Below are positions 19,501-27,671 of a DNA stretch of 64,000 bases, piece by piece. The stretch is from contig NZ_MACF01000082.1 in the NCBI RefSeq assembly GCF_001884045.1, positions 1 through 64,000 of the forward strand. Direction: 5' to 3'. Each line of letters starts with the position of its first letter. Positions within the stretch are counted from its first letter, which is position 1. Position numbers and translations under genes: made by a program. Source of the DNA: Bacillus mobilis (GTDB taxonomy: Bacteria; Bacillota; Bacilli; Bacillales; Bacillaceae_G). The notes beneath the pieces were generated by a model. It was not told where the DNA came from and ran no database searches. It saw only the letters and a program-made list of their open reading frames with translations.

Positions 19501-19568
19501 AAAAGAAAAAGACCCACAGCTTTGCACGCTTCTATATAAATTTATATAGAAACAATGAAATGTGGATC
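19501..19568 (-). promoter_or_regulatory. glpF leader terminator, predicted GlpP target
   Basis: On the minus strand GATCCACA pairs with TGTGGGTC and is followed by a T-rich tract. Inside the loop is a 22-bp perfect AT palindrome (19530-19551). The position and the shared GTGG motif match the glpD leader, so GlpP probably controls both. Confidence 0.78.
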
Positions 19569-19655
19569 TCTTCTTTTCTCCGTCACGTTTATTAACTTGT
19601 CTATAATGTTAACCTCTCATGAAAGCGGTGTCAACAGAATTTTTTCACATTTTCG

Positions 19656-20216
19656 TCACTTTTTTTGGTAATGTTTCCATAGTTCGCGTTTTGATGTCGT
19701 AATTGCTGTCGCACCAGCATTTAACGCTCTTTCAACATCTTCCACAGTACGAATGAAACCACCCGCTAAAATCGGGACACCAGTACGCTCTTTCACTTCA
19801 GCAATCACATCCGTTAGCGCACCTGGAAGCACCTCTATATAATCCGGCTTCGTTTTTTCTAGCAAATTACAGCTCTTTTCCATCGCGCTAGAATCAATTA
19901 AAAAGATGCGTTGAATGGAAACAACACCCTTTTGCTTCGCCTTCATAATTACACTCGCCTTTGTCGAAAGTAACCCGTACGGTCTAAACTCTTGGCATAA
20001 ATACTCCGTCGCATGCCCATCACTCTGCAAACCATGAATTAAATCCACATGTAAAAATACCTTTTTACAATATTGCTTCGCAAGTGATATAACACTTCTC
20101 AATTGACCGACATGAATATCTAAAATAACGATATACTCATACGAACTATGTAACAACTTCTCCAAATCTTTAATTTGCCTCACTGCCGGCAAAATCTTCT
20201 GTTCATGAAATTCCAT
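19656..20216 (-). CDS. glpP: Glycerol uptake operon antiterminator
   Basis: 186 residues, a TIM-barrel-like GlpP family protein (ILPAVRQIKDLEKLL, HVDLIHGLQSDGHATEYL, GLLSTKASVIMKAK, EVLPGALTDVI, PILAGGFIRTVEDVERALNAGATAITTS). In B. subtilis GlpP binds glycerol-3-phosphate and the leader RNA of glpFK and glpD to prevent early termination and stabilise the mRNA. It lies directly upstream of glpF, on the same strand but behind its own start. Both predicted targets are in this window. Confidence 0.95.
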   Translation of the reverse strand: MEFHEQKILPAVRQIKDLEKLLHSSYEYIVILDIHVGQLRSVISLAKQYCKKVFLHVDLIHGLQSDGHATEYLCQEFRPYGLLSTKASVIMKAKQKGVVSIQRIFLIDSSAMEKSCNLLEKTKPDYIEVLPGALTDVIAEVKERTGVPILAGGFIRTVEDVERALNAGATAITTSKRELWKHYQKK

Positions 20217-20303
20217 TCTATATGTCCCCTTCTTTATGTCATCCTATCCTTTATAGTACACAATTTGAGTAGAAAGAACAGCTAGTGCGGGGAATTATTT
20301 CCT

Positions 20304-20753
20304 CTATCTATATATTTTCTTCAACTTATCAGATCCCATACCACCTATGACCATTAAGATGAGAGGTAAAAAATTCATTACATACGGTGCATCTGCTACA
20401 AGTGTAATGCTCACCCCGGCAAACTTATTTAACATCCATACAACGATTTTGGTAAGAAACAAAAATACGCCTAGCATGAATAGACTATCGAAAAACACCT
20501 TCCATTTTGGATACGCTAACTTTTTACTATCTTCAATTACTTTTTGCGTCAACTCTTCATCACTCCTTAACAGTTCATCAATTGTAATACCGAACAAATC
20601 ACTTAAATGAATAATAATTTCAATGCTCGGATAGTTCTTTCCCGTCTCCCATTTCGAAACAGATTGCCTACTTACATGAATTTTTTCAGCCAAATCATGT
20701 TGCGACCAATTTCGTTTTTCTCGTTCTTCTTTTAAACGTTCACTAAAAATCAT
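20304..20753 (-). CDS. XRE-family regulator with membrane tail
   Basis: 149 residues. Residues ~5-60 form a Cro/C1 helix-turn-helix (NWSQHDLAEKIHVSRQSVSKWETGKNYP). After a linker come two hydrophobic helices (FFDSLFMLGVFLFLTKIVVW; NFLPLILMVIGG), so the regulator is probably membrane-attached. This layout is common for Bacillus regulators of neighbouring membrane genes. No obvious partner is adjacent: glpP follows at its 3' side. Target unknown. Confidence 0.85.
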   Translation of the reverse strand: MIFSERLKEEREKRNWSQHDLAEKIHVSRQSVSKWETGKNYPSIEIIIHLSDLFGITIDELLRSDEELTQKVIEDSKKLAYPKWKVFFDSLFMLGVFLFLTKIVVWMLNKFAGVSITLVADAPYVMNFLPLILMVIGGMGSDKLKKIYR

Positions 20754-20955
20754 ACTGTGTTTATCACCTCTCTATGCCTAGTATGATCAAATAACTGTTG
20801 AAGAGTAAAGCGAGTTGTCGTTGCGTAGGTGGTGCAACTTGTGCGTTACAGGTTGTAATGTCGCTATGTAGTGTTTCGATTTTATATATTTTTCTTCTAT
20901 AATAATTTCCCGAACAATAATTGTGCTTCTTAATATTGTCGTTTCGTGTCGGTAA

Positions 20956-21048
20956 GTCGATATTCTATGTCGAATCGTCGATATATTGAAAAAATCGTTG
21001 ATATATTCCCAGTTGTGTTCGATATATTTGAAAAATCGTTGATATATT
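20956..21048. repeat. Degenerate tandem repeat of TCGTTGATATATT
   Basis: TCGTYGATATATT occurs at 20975-20987, 20995-21007 and 21036-21048, with partial copies at 20956 and 21019. On the minus strand this reads as units of about 41 bp. The weak 99-codon frame across it (20787-21086) is probably a by-product. Role unknown. Confidence 0.6.
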
Positions 21049-21056
21049 TTAGGAAA

Positions 21057-21090
21057 TAAAAAAGTGGATAACAATACGTTATCCACTTTT
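21057..21090 (-). terminator. Terminator-like hairpin
   Basis: The arms AAAGTGGATAAC and GTTATCCACTTT are 12 bp each. A T-rich tract follows on the minus strand. It can end the lipoprotein transcript that comes from 21401. Confidence 0.7.
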
Positions 21091-21221
21091 CTCTAGTTAT
21101 AATAAAACCGAATCTATATCATTCAAATCGTTTTGTTGATTTCTCAACTTATACTAATATGGATAGCACTAGGGAAAATAATGAAGAGATAAAATTAGAA
21201 CGAACAAAAACCCCTGTAAAA

Positions 21222-21378
21222 TTTATCCCGCTTTAATGGGCAGTAAGACCCCCACCTCAAAATTCAGCGAAAGCAAATAAGTTAGGTGGGGATCAGCTGC
21301 CCATTAAAGTCCGATTGGTGAGGGCTAATAATCGGTGGGGGATGAAGAAAATCCCCACTGATTAAAGTTTCACTTTAT
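21222..21378. repeat. bcr1-type repeat, full length
   Basis: 157 bp between TTTAT at 21222 and TTTAT at 21374, in the opposite orientation to the copy at 14163. It lies 22 bp past the stop of the lipoprotein gene. The GTGGGGG...CCCCCAC hairpin near its right end could act in RNA. Confidence 0.9.
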
Positions 21379-21400
21379 TACAGGGTTTTTTGCCAATTAT

Positions 21401-22474
21401 TTATTGTTTCGCATAACGAATACGAACATTATCGTCCATATGATAAATTTGTAATGTGTTTCCATCATAGTTTTGTAATTTATACATCATACTATCATTT
21501 GTTAACTTTACTTCTTGACCGTCTTTAACTGCTTTTGTTACTTTTAAAGATAACTGGAATGACGGAACATCTACCGCATATGTTCCTGTTAAGTAGTTAT
21601 CTTTATTCGGATAAGAACCATTCGCATAGGACTCAAATGTTTTATCACCTTTTAGTACTAACGTAGTTTTTATGCCACTACCGTAATCAATACCCCAATT
21701 CCCAATAATCTCAGTACCATCTTTGATGTTTTTCTCCATGTTTCCATAATTAATTCCTAACTCTTCACTTGTACCAACTGTACCTACAAATACTCCCGTT
21801 TTAGCTTGGCTTTTATCTGTTTGAGCCTGACTACCAGTAGTTGGGTTTGTCGATGTAGAATCACTTGTTGTACTAGTAGATTTTTCTTTGGCTGTATCAC
21901 CTTTTATTTCGGATCTTAACTTATCGAATGTAGGTTTCCAAATACGTTTTGCTTCCTCTAGCTTTGTATTTGCTTTATTTAAGATTTCCTTATCAGTCTC
22001 TAAGCTGAATCCTTTATCGTTGAATAACTTCTCTATTTCACTGAATGTTTCTCTTAGTTTACTTGTCGCTCTTTCAATCTCTTTTTGATCTTCTTTATGT
22101 TTTGGCGGTGCGTAAATCTTCTCTATCTTATCAAATACTTTATAGATGTCTTTAATACTATCTAATACCTCAGCTTTTGATTTACTTCCATTTCTCAAAT
22201 CTTTTACAGAAGCATCATAGTAATCAAATCGTCTTAACATATCCTGTTCAATGTCTAATAAATACTGTGCATAATCTTCATCTAAAACTCGAACCTTTTG
22301 AACATCTTTACTTTCTTCTTTCGAATTAGTTGATTTTTCTTTCGTTTCAGCAGCCTTAGATTTACTTGTTTCTTCTGTCTTTTCTTCTTTATTTGCCGAA
22401 TCTTTTACTGTAACACAGCCACTTAATAATATGGCAACTGGAACTGCAGCAGCTATTAGTTTCTTTACTTTCAT
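21401..22474 (-). CDS. Putative lipoprotein, coiled coil plus beta C-terminal part
   Basis: 357 residues. A signal peptide with lipobox LLSGC (Cys ~19) is followed by a Lys/Glu/Ser-rich linker, a helical region of ~130 residues (VLDEDYAQYLLDIEQDMLRRF ...), a Ser/Thr linker, and a C-terminal ~110-residue beta-rich part (IIGNWGIDYGSGIKTTLVLKGD, TGTYAVDVPSFQLSL). The latter resembles a lipocalin-like small barrel. It is paired with a second lipoprotein gene that has a similar signal, linker and helical part. No family named. Probably outside the cell on the membrane. Confidence 0.8.
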   Translation of the reverse strand: MKVKKLIAAAVPVAILLSGCVTVKDSANKEEKTEETSKSKAAETKEKSTNSKEESKDVQKVRVLDEDYAQYLLDIEQDMLRRFDYYDASVKDLRNGSKSKAEVLDSIKDIYKVFDKIEKIYAPPKHKEDQKEIERATSKLRETFSEIEKLFNDKGFSLETDKEILNKANTKLEEAKRIWKPTFDKLRSEIKGDTAKEKSTSTTSDSTSTNPTTGSQAQTDKSQAKTGVFVGTVGTSEELGINYGNMEKNIKDGTEIIGNWGIDYGSGIKTTLVLKGDKTFESYANGSYPNKDNYLTGTYAVDVPSFQLSLKVTKAVKDGQEVKLTNDSMMYKLQNYDGNTLQIYHMDDNVRIRYAKQ

Positions 22475-22502
22475 ACCTCATACCCCTTTAAGTCATTTAT
22501 TC

Positions 22503-23168
22503 TTAGTTAGTTTTACTACCGATACTCTTCGCTGCCTCTTCAAACAGTTTTGAACCTTCTTGTGCTTTACTTAATGATTGATGCATTTTGCTCTCGTCTT
22601 CTTGGTCTAATGCATCAAAGAGAAGTTGGAAACAATCCGCATACAGTTCCATCGATTGCTTTATCTTCGCCTGTTCTCCCTGTAATTCAGGAGGTGCTTG
22701 TAGATTCTTCAGTTTCTTCGTTGTTGCCTTTGCTCCACCTAAACTCAGTTGTACTTCACTTTTCTTTTGTTTGTATGACTTTACATCTGAACCTGCTATT
22801 CCTTCAATTAATTTCATTGTATCTTCAATTTGAGTAGCACTGTTTATAATATCTGCCTTGTACCTTTCAACATCTGAGCCAGTTACCTTACCAGTTGAAG
22901 AACTAGAAGCAGTTGAATTATTTGAAGAAGAACTTTGTTGACTACTTGATGAACTACTATCTGTACCTTCACCTTTCGCTACAGATAAGCTATCCTCTTT
23001 CTTGCTATCAGTTGACTTACTCTCTTTTTCAGCAGTCTTACTCTCTTTCTCTACTTTTTGCGTTTCTTCTTTCTTTGGTTCAGCTTTCTTACCATCCGTT
23101 TCAATTGTAATACAACCACTCAATAACATAACTGGTAACGCTAAACTTACTAATTTCTTTGCTTTCAT
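22503..23168 (-). CDS. Putative lipoprotein, paralogue-like partner of the next gene
   Basis: 221 residues from the ATG at 23168 (AAAGGGG upstream, spacing ~11; an upstream extension lacks a ribosome site). The lipobox MLLSGC is followed by a long Lys/Glu/Ser-rich linker with an Ser/Asn run, then a helical region (SATQIEDTMKLIEG ... LQAPPELQGEQAKIKQSMELYADCF). The motif with 'APPE/APPKH' after a helical pair is shared with the downstream lipoprotein, so the two may be distant paralogues. The gap between them is 28 bp, so an operon. Function unknown. Confidence 0.8.
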   Translation of the reverse strand: MKAKKLVSLALPVMLLSGCITIETDGKKAEPKKEETQKVEKESKTAEKESKSTDSKKEDSLSVAKGEGTDSSSSSSQQSSSSNNSTASSSSTGKVTGSDVERYKADIINSATQIEDTMKLIEGIAGSDVKSYKQKKSEVQLSLGGAKATTKKLKNLQAPPELQGEQAKIKQSMELYADCFQLLFDALDQEDESKMHQSLSKAQEGSKLFEEAAKSIGSKTN

Positions 23169-23457
23169 GATTACTAATACCCCTTTATTTGTAAAATGTA
23201 GTACAAACAAGTTAATATACTTAACTAATAAATTCTCCCAAATAATTTATCAGCATCTACTATCCGTATATTTCCTGTATATTCATAATCTTTCCATATA
23301 TCATTTTACAGAGAATTACATATTTGGTCAAAGGGATTTATGTAGTCTTTACAGGGAAATTTATTAAACGAAAAGAAATTTTAATCACAAAGAAAAGAAG
23401 CTAACAATACATTGTTAACTTCTCAGCTGAAAGTAAAATAGTATCTTTCCTTATCTT

Positions 23458-24309
23458 CTAATATCTAGTTTGGGATTGAATATTTGTAAGATGAACATCA
23501 AACATATCAATGATTTCAAGAAATCTATCAGCTTCACGGAAAACATGGTCTGCTAATAACGGATGAATGATACTCTTTATTTTACATTGCTCAATTAAAT
23601 CGCGTGCTGTTTTCTTAAAATCCCGAAGAGATGTAACCGACACACGATTTTGATCTAAAAATTGATCTAAAAGAGGGACCGTTTGGGATTGTGGTTTCAT
23701 AGATTCTAAGTCAATTGCTTGATACATCAATTCATCAAAATCATTACTAAAATTCCGAGCTGTATCTACAAGCTTTCTTTCCGATGGATCAAGAAGATGA
23801 CCAATAAATTTAGCGTGATCTGCCATAATCCTTAAAAAGAAAACATTTTCTTTAATAATAGCATCAGGAAGAGCATCTAATTTCCCTTCATTTAATTGTA
23901 TTAAACGTTTTCTAAAATAATCAGCTTCTCTACTTGTATGGTCAACTAACAGCGGAAAGTTATTTTGTCCTGGCAATTTACATGTGAGAATTAACCCTAA
24001 AATTTTTCGTTTAAATCCCCAAATATTAGTCGCGGCTTGTTGTACTTCTGCATTAAATCTTTTTATTTGCTCAGGATCTGTTTCATTTGTATAGGAATGC
24101 GCTATTTGTTCAATATGTTCAAACAATCGATAAAATTGATTCGCCTCTTCGATTAGTTGCGTATCCTCGCATCTAAACCCTAAGCGAAGAAAAAAAGAAT
24201 GCTCCTTCATGATTCTAGACCAAAAACGAATTTCATTTAATGAACGCTCAACAAACATTACAGACGTAACACCTGTATCAGGATGTAATGATGTTTCATC
24301 CCTATGCAT
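23458..24309 (-). CDS. DUF2935 four-helix protein
   Basis: 283 residues, all helical, built as two similar halves. ERSLNEIRFWSRIMKEHSFFLR in the first half and KENVFFLRIMADHAKFIGHLLD in the second each have a Glu/His pair, and HTSREADYF and HVFREADRF repeat too. This is the DUF2935 family, a ferritin/hemerythrin-like helical bundle that probably binds two metal ions. The enzymatic role is not known. The start has a run of seven G upstream. It stands alone on its strand. Confidence 0.82.
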   Translation of the reverse strand: MHRDETSLHPDTGVTSVMFVERSLNEIRFWSRIMKEHSFFLRLGFRCEDTQLIEEANQFYRLFEHIEQIAHSYTNETDPEQIKRFNAEVQQAATNIWGFKRKILGLILTCKLPGQNNFPLLVDHTSREADYFRKRLIQLNEGKLDALPDAIIKENVFFLRIMADHAKFIGHLLDPSERKLVDTARNFSNDFDELMYQAIDLESMKPQSQTVPLLDQFLDQNRVSVTSLRDFKKTARDLIEQCKIKSIIHPLLADHVFREADRFLEIIDMFDVHLTNIQSQTRY

Positions 24310-24421
24310 TGTTAATCCCCCCCAGTAAATATCGCGCTAGTTCCATTCTTATGAGAAAAAAATATATAAATACCATCAGTAAAGGTTCATGATGAATTTC
24401 GTATACATGCTCCCCAAAAAG

Positions 24422-24469
24422 AAAAAAGGCTACCACCTAGATGTAAAGTTCTACTAGATGGTAGTCTTT
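24422..24469 (-). terminator. Terminator of the yhaL-like gene
   Basis: AAAGACTACCATCTAG pairs with CTAGGTGGTAGCCT, followed by T6 on the minus strand. Confidence 0.85.
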
Positions 24470-24480
24470 CAAAATTTCTA

Positions 24481-24681
24481 TTAAAGCAATACCGAATCTT
24501 TATCACTATCCTGATTCCGCTTCTCTCGCTCTTCTTCTAAACGCTTCATATACACTTCGCCTTCTTTTTCGATAAACTCATTATCCATCTCTTGCTCTTT
24601 TCTTGAAGTATATAAAACCATGTAGCCACTTAATACGATCCCGACGATTACAAGATACACCCACCATGGTAAAGTTTCCAC
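24481..24681 (-). CDS. yhaL: YhaL-like sporulation membrane protein
   Basis: 66 residues: an N-terminal membrane helix starting at PWWVYLVIVGIVLSGYM, then a charged helix with FIEKEGEVYMKRLEEEREKR. The pattern matches B. subtilis YhaL, a small protein expressed early in the forespore. Its exact role is unknown. In B. subtilis yhaL is in the same chromosomal neighbourhood as yhaM-yhaN-yhaO, also present here about 7 kb away. Confidence 0.75.
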   Translation of the reverse strand: METLPWWVYLVIVGIVLSGYMVLYTSRKEQEMDNEFIEKEGEVYMKRLEEEREKRNQDSDKDSVLL

Positions 24682-24756
24682 TGTACTTCATTCCTTTCCT
24701 TAGACAAGCCTTATTAGTTTCACTGTATGAGGAAAGAAGTGGATTTATGCTTAAAA

Positions 24757-24915
24757 TTTATCCCGCTTTAATGGGCAGTAAGACCCCCAGCTCAAAATTT
24801 AGCGAAAGCAAAGAATTTAGGTGGGGGATCAACTGCCCATTAAAGTCCGATTGGTGAGGGCTGATAATCAGTGGGGGGATGAAGAAAACCCCCACTGATT
24901 AAAGTTTCACTTTAT
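24757..24915. repeat. bcr1-type repeat abutting a stop codon
   Basis: 159 bp from TTTAT (24757) to TTTAT (24911-24915). The right-hand TTTAT contains, on the minus strand, the TAA stop codon (24912-24914) of the alpha/beta hydrolase gene. The element therefore begins exactly at the end of that gene and its hairpin lies in the 3' untranslated region. Confidence 0.9.
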
Positions 24916-25787
24916 TGTGGATTCTTCGCGAAGAACGCTTGCACATATTCCATAAACTCTATTGGTTCCTGGCGAAACGGTGCGTGGTATCCTTTTTCAA
25001 TGATATGGAACGTACTATCCGTAAATAGTTGATGATACAGTTCACCATTTTTCCAAGAAACGCTCTTATCGTGACGTCCCCATATAATTAAAGTCGGCAC
25101 CTTAATTTTGTCTGCTTCCATCGCGATGCGGCGCTCTCTCATCTTCGTCAACTGATCATAATGTTCTTTATCGTCGCGACTATTTTTCACTGCATTTTTA
25201 TTATAATCCGTAATCTCTGTTACAGTTTGTAAGTCTGTTGATAGCGGCGGCACTTCATAACTTTCTTTTTGCTGGAAAGACTCAATCCCTGTAGAATCCG
25301 CTAAAATGAGATGCGTTACTGCATCCGGATATAAATACGCTAAATTTAGAGACATCTCTCCGCCCATCGAATGACCAAGTACTGCAAATTGATCGTATCC
25401 GAGTTTCTTCATTAACTTATAATATAAATTCACTTGCGCAGGAAACGAATATTGAAAATCAACGGGCTTCGAAGAACGTCCAAATCCTAAAATATCAACT
25501 GCTATAATCGTGTGGTCCTTTACAAGTTCCGGGTAAATGTCACTAAACCCATCAGATGAACCACCAAACCCGTGAAGCATAAGTAACGGCGGCTTCCCCT
25601 CACCAATTTGCTTAAAATAAATCGTCTGTCCATCAATCTGCGCCATACTCTCTTTCGTATTCAGCTTCATCATAACAGTGTTTTTTACTTCTCCAACCTT
25701 CGCAATCGGCTTATCAACGAAGTTACATACAATTAACAAAACGAGCACAATACCGCTAACTAAATAAAACTTAAACCGTTTCAACAT
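24912..25787 (-). CDS. Membrane-anchored alpha/beta hydrolase
   Basis: 291 residues. An N-terminal hydrophobic anchor (FYLVSGIVLVLLIVC) is followed by an alpha/beta-hydrolase fold: oxyanion HGFGGSSDGF near residue 72, nucleophile GHSMGGEM (Ser ~140), acid in WGRHDKS and His in KGYHAPF. Substrate unknown; carboxylesterase or lipase-like. Upstream lie two copies of a GTAAC-YATWAT-RGTTAC palindrome, which imply control by a repressor not in the immediate neighbourhood. The stop codon is within the target duplication of a bcr1 copy, so the present C-terminus may date from that insertion. Confidence 0.85.
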   Translation of the reverse strand: MLKRFKFYLVSGIVLVLLIVCNFVDKPIAKVGEVKNTVMMKLNTKESMAQIDGQTIYFKQIGEGKPPLLMLHGFGGSSDGFSDIYPELVKDHTIIAVDILGFGRSSKPVDFQYSFPAQVNLYYKLMKKLGYDQFAVLGHSMGGEMSLNLAYLYPDAVTHLILADSTGIESFQQKESYEVPPLSTDLQTVTEITDYNKNAVKNSRDDKEHYDQLTKMRERRIAMEADKIKVPTLIIWGRHDKSVSWKNGELYHQLFTDSTFHIIEKGYHAPFRQEPIEFMEYVQAFFAKNPQ

Positions 25788-25854
25788 TCCCGTCTCCTTT
25801 CTCTTGTTGCTATTTAAAGTTTTTACATTATTTGGTTGTTTTATGATTAATTTT

Positions 25855-25940
25855 AATTGTAACTATAATAGTTACAATTATATTAAAAAAATATTACTCA
25901 CTGCTATTACTAACAGTTTCTTTGTAACCATTATAGTTAC
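25855..25940. promoter_or_regulatory. Two similar palindromes upstream of the hydrolase gene
   Basis: GTAACTATAATAGTTAC at 25859-25875 (extended by AATT on both sides) and GTAACCATTATAGTTAC at 25924-25940, centres 65 bp apart. This is a strong operator pattern; HxlR/MarR or TetR-type regulators bind such sites. Confidence 0.65.
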
Positions 25941-25998
25941 GAACGAAAAGTAAGTCAATTATTTTATTCCATATAATAAAAAGAGCACTGAACAAATA

Positions 25999-26526
25999 TC
26001 AGCACTCTTCCTCATCATCCTCGTTATTTACACACAGTTGTTCCGCTATTTCTTGGACCCGTTCCATCGTTATTCCTTCTCTAAATTCCACAGCTAGAGG
26101 ATGGTCTGTCGGTTCCAGTTCAATATAAGGACGAATGCCATCGGCTCTTGGGTGAAGCATCGTTTTTAAACTTACTGTTTCCAGCTCATATGGTAAATCC
26201 GTCGAAAGCCACCCAAACATTGGCTCTAACAGTTCTTGTTTATCCCAAAATTCATTCACCTTATCAAAATTCGCCTCACTTAATGAAACCCATACCCCCC
26301 ATATGAAATGTTCATCTGTACCAATGATAGGAATTTCAATACTCCCTCTCATAAAGAAGTGTTCTCCATCCATCACGCATAAATCATCGTTCATTTCAAA
26401 TCTATCTTCTCGCTCTTCAGGTTCAGCATCATAATAATAAAAAGGAGCTGCTGATCCATAGCTCGTTGGAATTTCTTCATGATATGTATCGCAGCATCTA
26501 CAAGTATACCCACTTATTTTCGTCAT
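25999..26526 (-). CDS. DUF2199 family protein
   Basis: 175 residues. It begins with a Cys pair (YTCRCCDTYHEEIP) and contains DLCVMDGEHFFMRGSIEIPI, FIWGVWVSLSE and LHPRADGIRPYIELEPTDHPLAVEF. These are the conserved blocks of DUF2199, soluble proteins of unknown function. The Cys residues and late Cys-rich end (LCVNNEDDEEEC) could bind metal. It stands alone between the hydrolase and the dioxygenase operon. Confidence 0.85.
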   Translation of the reverse strand: MTKISGYTCRCCDTYHEEIPTSYGSAAPFYYYDAEPEEREDRFEMNDDLCVMDGEHFFMRGSIEIPIIGTDEHFIWGVWVSLSEANFDKVNEFWDKQELLEPMFGWLSTDLPYELETVSLKTMLHPRADGIRPYIELEPTDHPLAVEFREGITMERVQEIAEQLCVNNEDDEEEC

Positions 26527-26582
26527 TCTATTCCTCCATCAGTTTTACATTCATTTTAGCAAAATACTTATAAAGCGAAAAT

Positions 26583-26626
26583 AAAAAAAAGCAAGCAATT
26601 CCAGCGATCAGCTAAAACTACTTGCT
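26583..26626 (-). terminator. Terminator of the dioxygenase operon
   Basis: An AGCAAGTAG...CTTGCT hairpin followed by T8 on the minus strand, just after the second dioxygenase gene. Confidence 0.7.
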
Positions 26627-26648
26627 CTCCTACCTATTATCTCTATTG

Positions 26649-27626
26649 TTACTCTTTAATAAATTCCTTCGTGCTTCTTACTGTATCAATTGGACGAACT
26701 AATTTTTCAATTTCTTCACGTTTTGGCTCTAGGAATGGAGGTAATGATAATTTTTCACCAAGTGTTTCGTATGGCTCATCTCCCATAAATCCTGGGCCGT
26801 CTGTTGCAAATTCAAATAAAATTTGCGGTGCTACTCTTGCGTATAATGATTCGAAGAAGTGACGATCTACATATCCAGATGACGGAAGACCAACGCTACC
26901 GATTCTCTCAATCCATTCTTCTAATACAGCACGATTTTCTACGCGGAATGCAGCATGGTGCACTGTACCAAAACCTTGTCTTGCTTCTGGAAGAACCGTA
27001 TTATGTTCTACAATGACAGAAGCACCGTTTCCACCTTCGTTTACTTCAAATAAATAGAATTCTCCTTCTTGCGCGACCTCTTTAAATAATAGAACCTTTT
27101 CTAACACTTCTTTAAAGAAACTAAAGTTTGCGATACGAATAAATACAGGTCCTAAGCCAGTAATCGCATATTCTAATGGAACTGGACCGTTTTGCCACGG
27201 TGTACCTGATTCTATCCCGTTATCTAATTCATCTGAGATTAATTGATAGTGTTGATCATCAAAGTCAACGAAAGAAAGAGTTTTCTTACCAAATTGCTCT
27301 TTAATGCCTGTATGTTCTACTTCAAGACGGTCAAAACGTTTCACCCAATATTGTAATGCTTCATCAGTTGGCACGCGGAATGAAGTTTTTGAAATTTCAT
27401 TTGTACCGTGTACCCCTTTCGGAATACCTGGGAAGTCAAAGAATGTCATATCTGTTCCTGCACTACCTTTATCATCTGCGAAGAATAAATGATACGTTTG
27501 AATATCATCTTGGTTTACTGTTTTTTTAACTAGACGCATTCCTAAAACGTGAGTGAAAAACTCATAGTTCTTTTCTGCACTACTTGTAATTGCTGTAACG
27601 TGGTGAATTCCTTTTAATTGGTTCAT
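26649..27626 (-). CDS. VOC-family ring-cleaving dioxygenase (MhqO/MhqA type), second copy
   Basis: 325 residues made of two glyoxalase/VOC modules. GIHHVTAITSSAEKNYEFFTHVLGMRLVKKTVNQDD opens the first and GFGTVHHAAFRVEN the second. The metal ligands are His in each opening and Glu in LFEFATDGPGF. B. subtilis paralogues MhqA, MhqE and MhqO are induced by hydroquinones and catechols and are thought to open such rings. It lies 45 bp after a homologous gene, in one operon, with an MhqR-type operator far upstream. Confidence 0.88.
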   Translation of the reverse strand: MNQLKGIHHVTAITSSAEKNYEFFTHVLGMRLVKKTVNQDDIQTYHLFFADDKGSAGTDMTFFDFPGIPKGVHGTNEISKTSFRVPTDEALQYWVKRFDRLEVEHTGIKEQFGKKTLSFVDFDDQHYQLISDELDNGIESGTPWQNGPVPLEYAITGLGPVFIRIANFSFFKEVLEKVLLFKEVAQEGEFYLFEVNEGGNGASVIVEHNTVLPEARQGFGTVHHAAFRVENRAVLEEWIERIGSVGLPSSGYVDRHFFESLYARVAPQILFEFATDGPGFMGDEPYETLGEKLSLPPFLEPKREEIEKLVRPIDTVRSTKEFIKE

Positions 27627-27671
27627 TTTATATTCCTCCAGTGGGTTTTTAAATTTATATTTTCTCTTCTA

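Noticed and set aside
20787-21086. 99-codon minus-strand frame
   Set aside because: It runs through a degenerate DNA repeat and a terminator hairpin, has a biased composition (many Ile, Tyr, His) and lacks a ribosome site.
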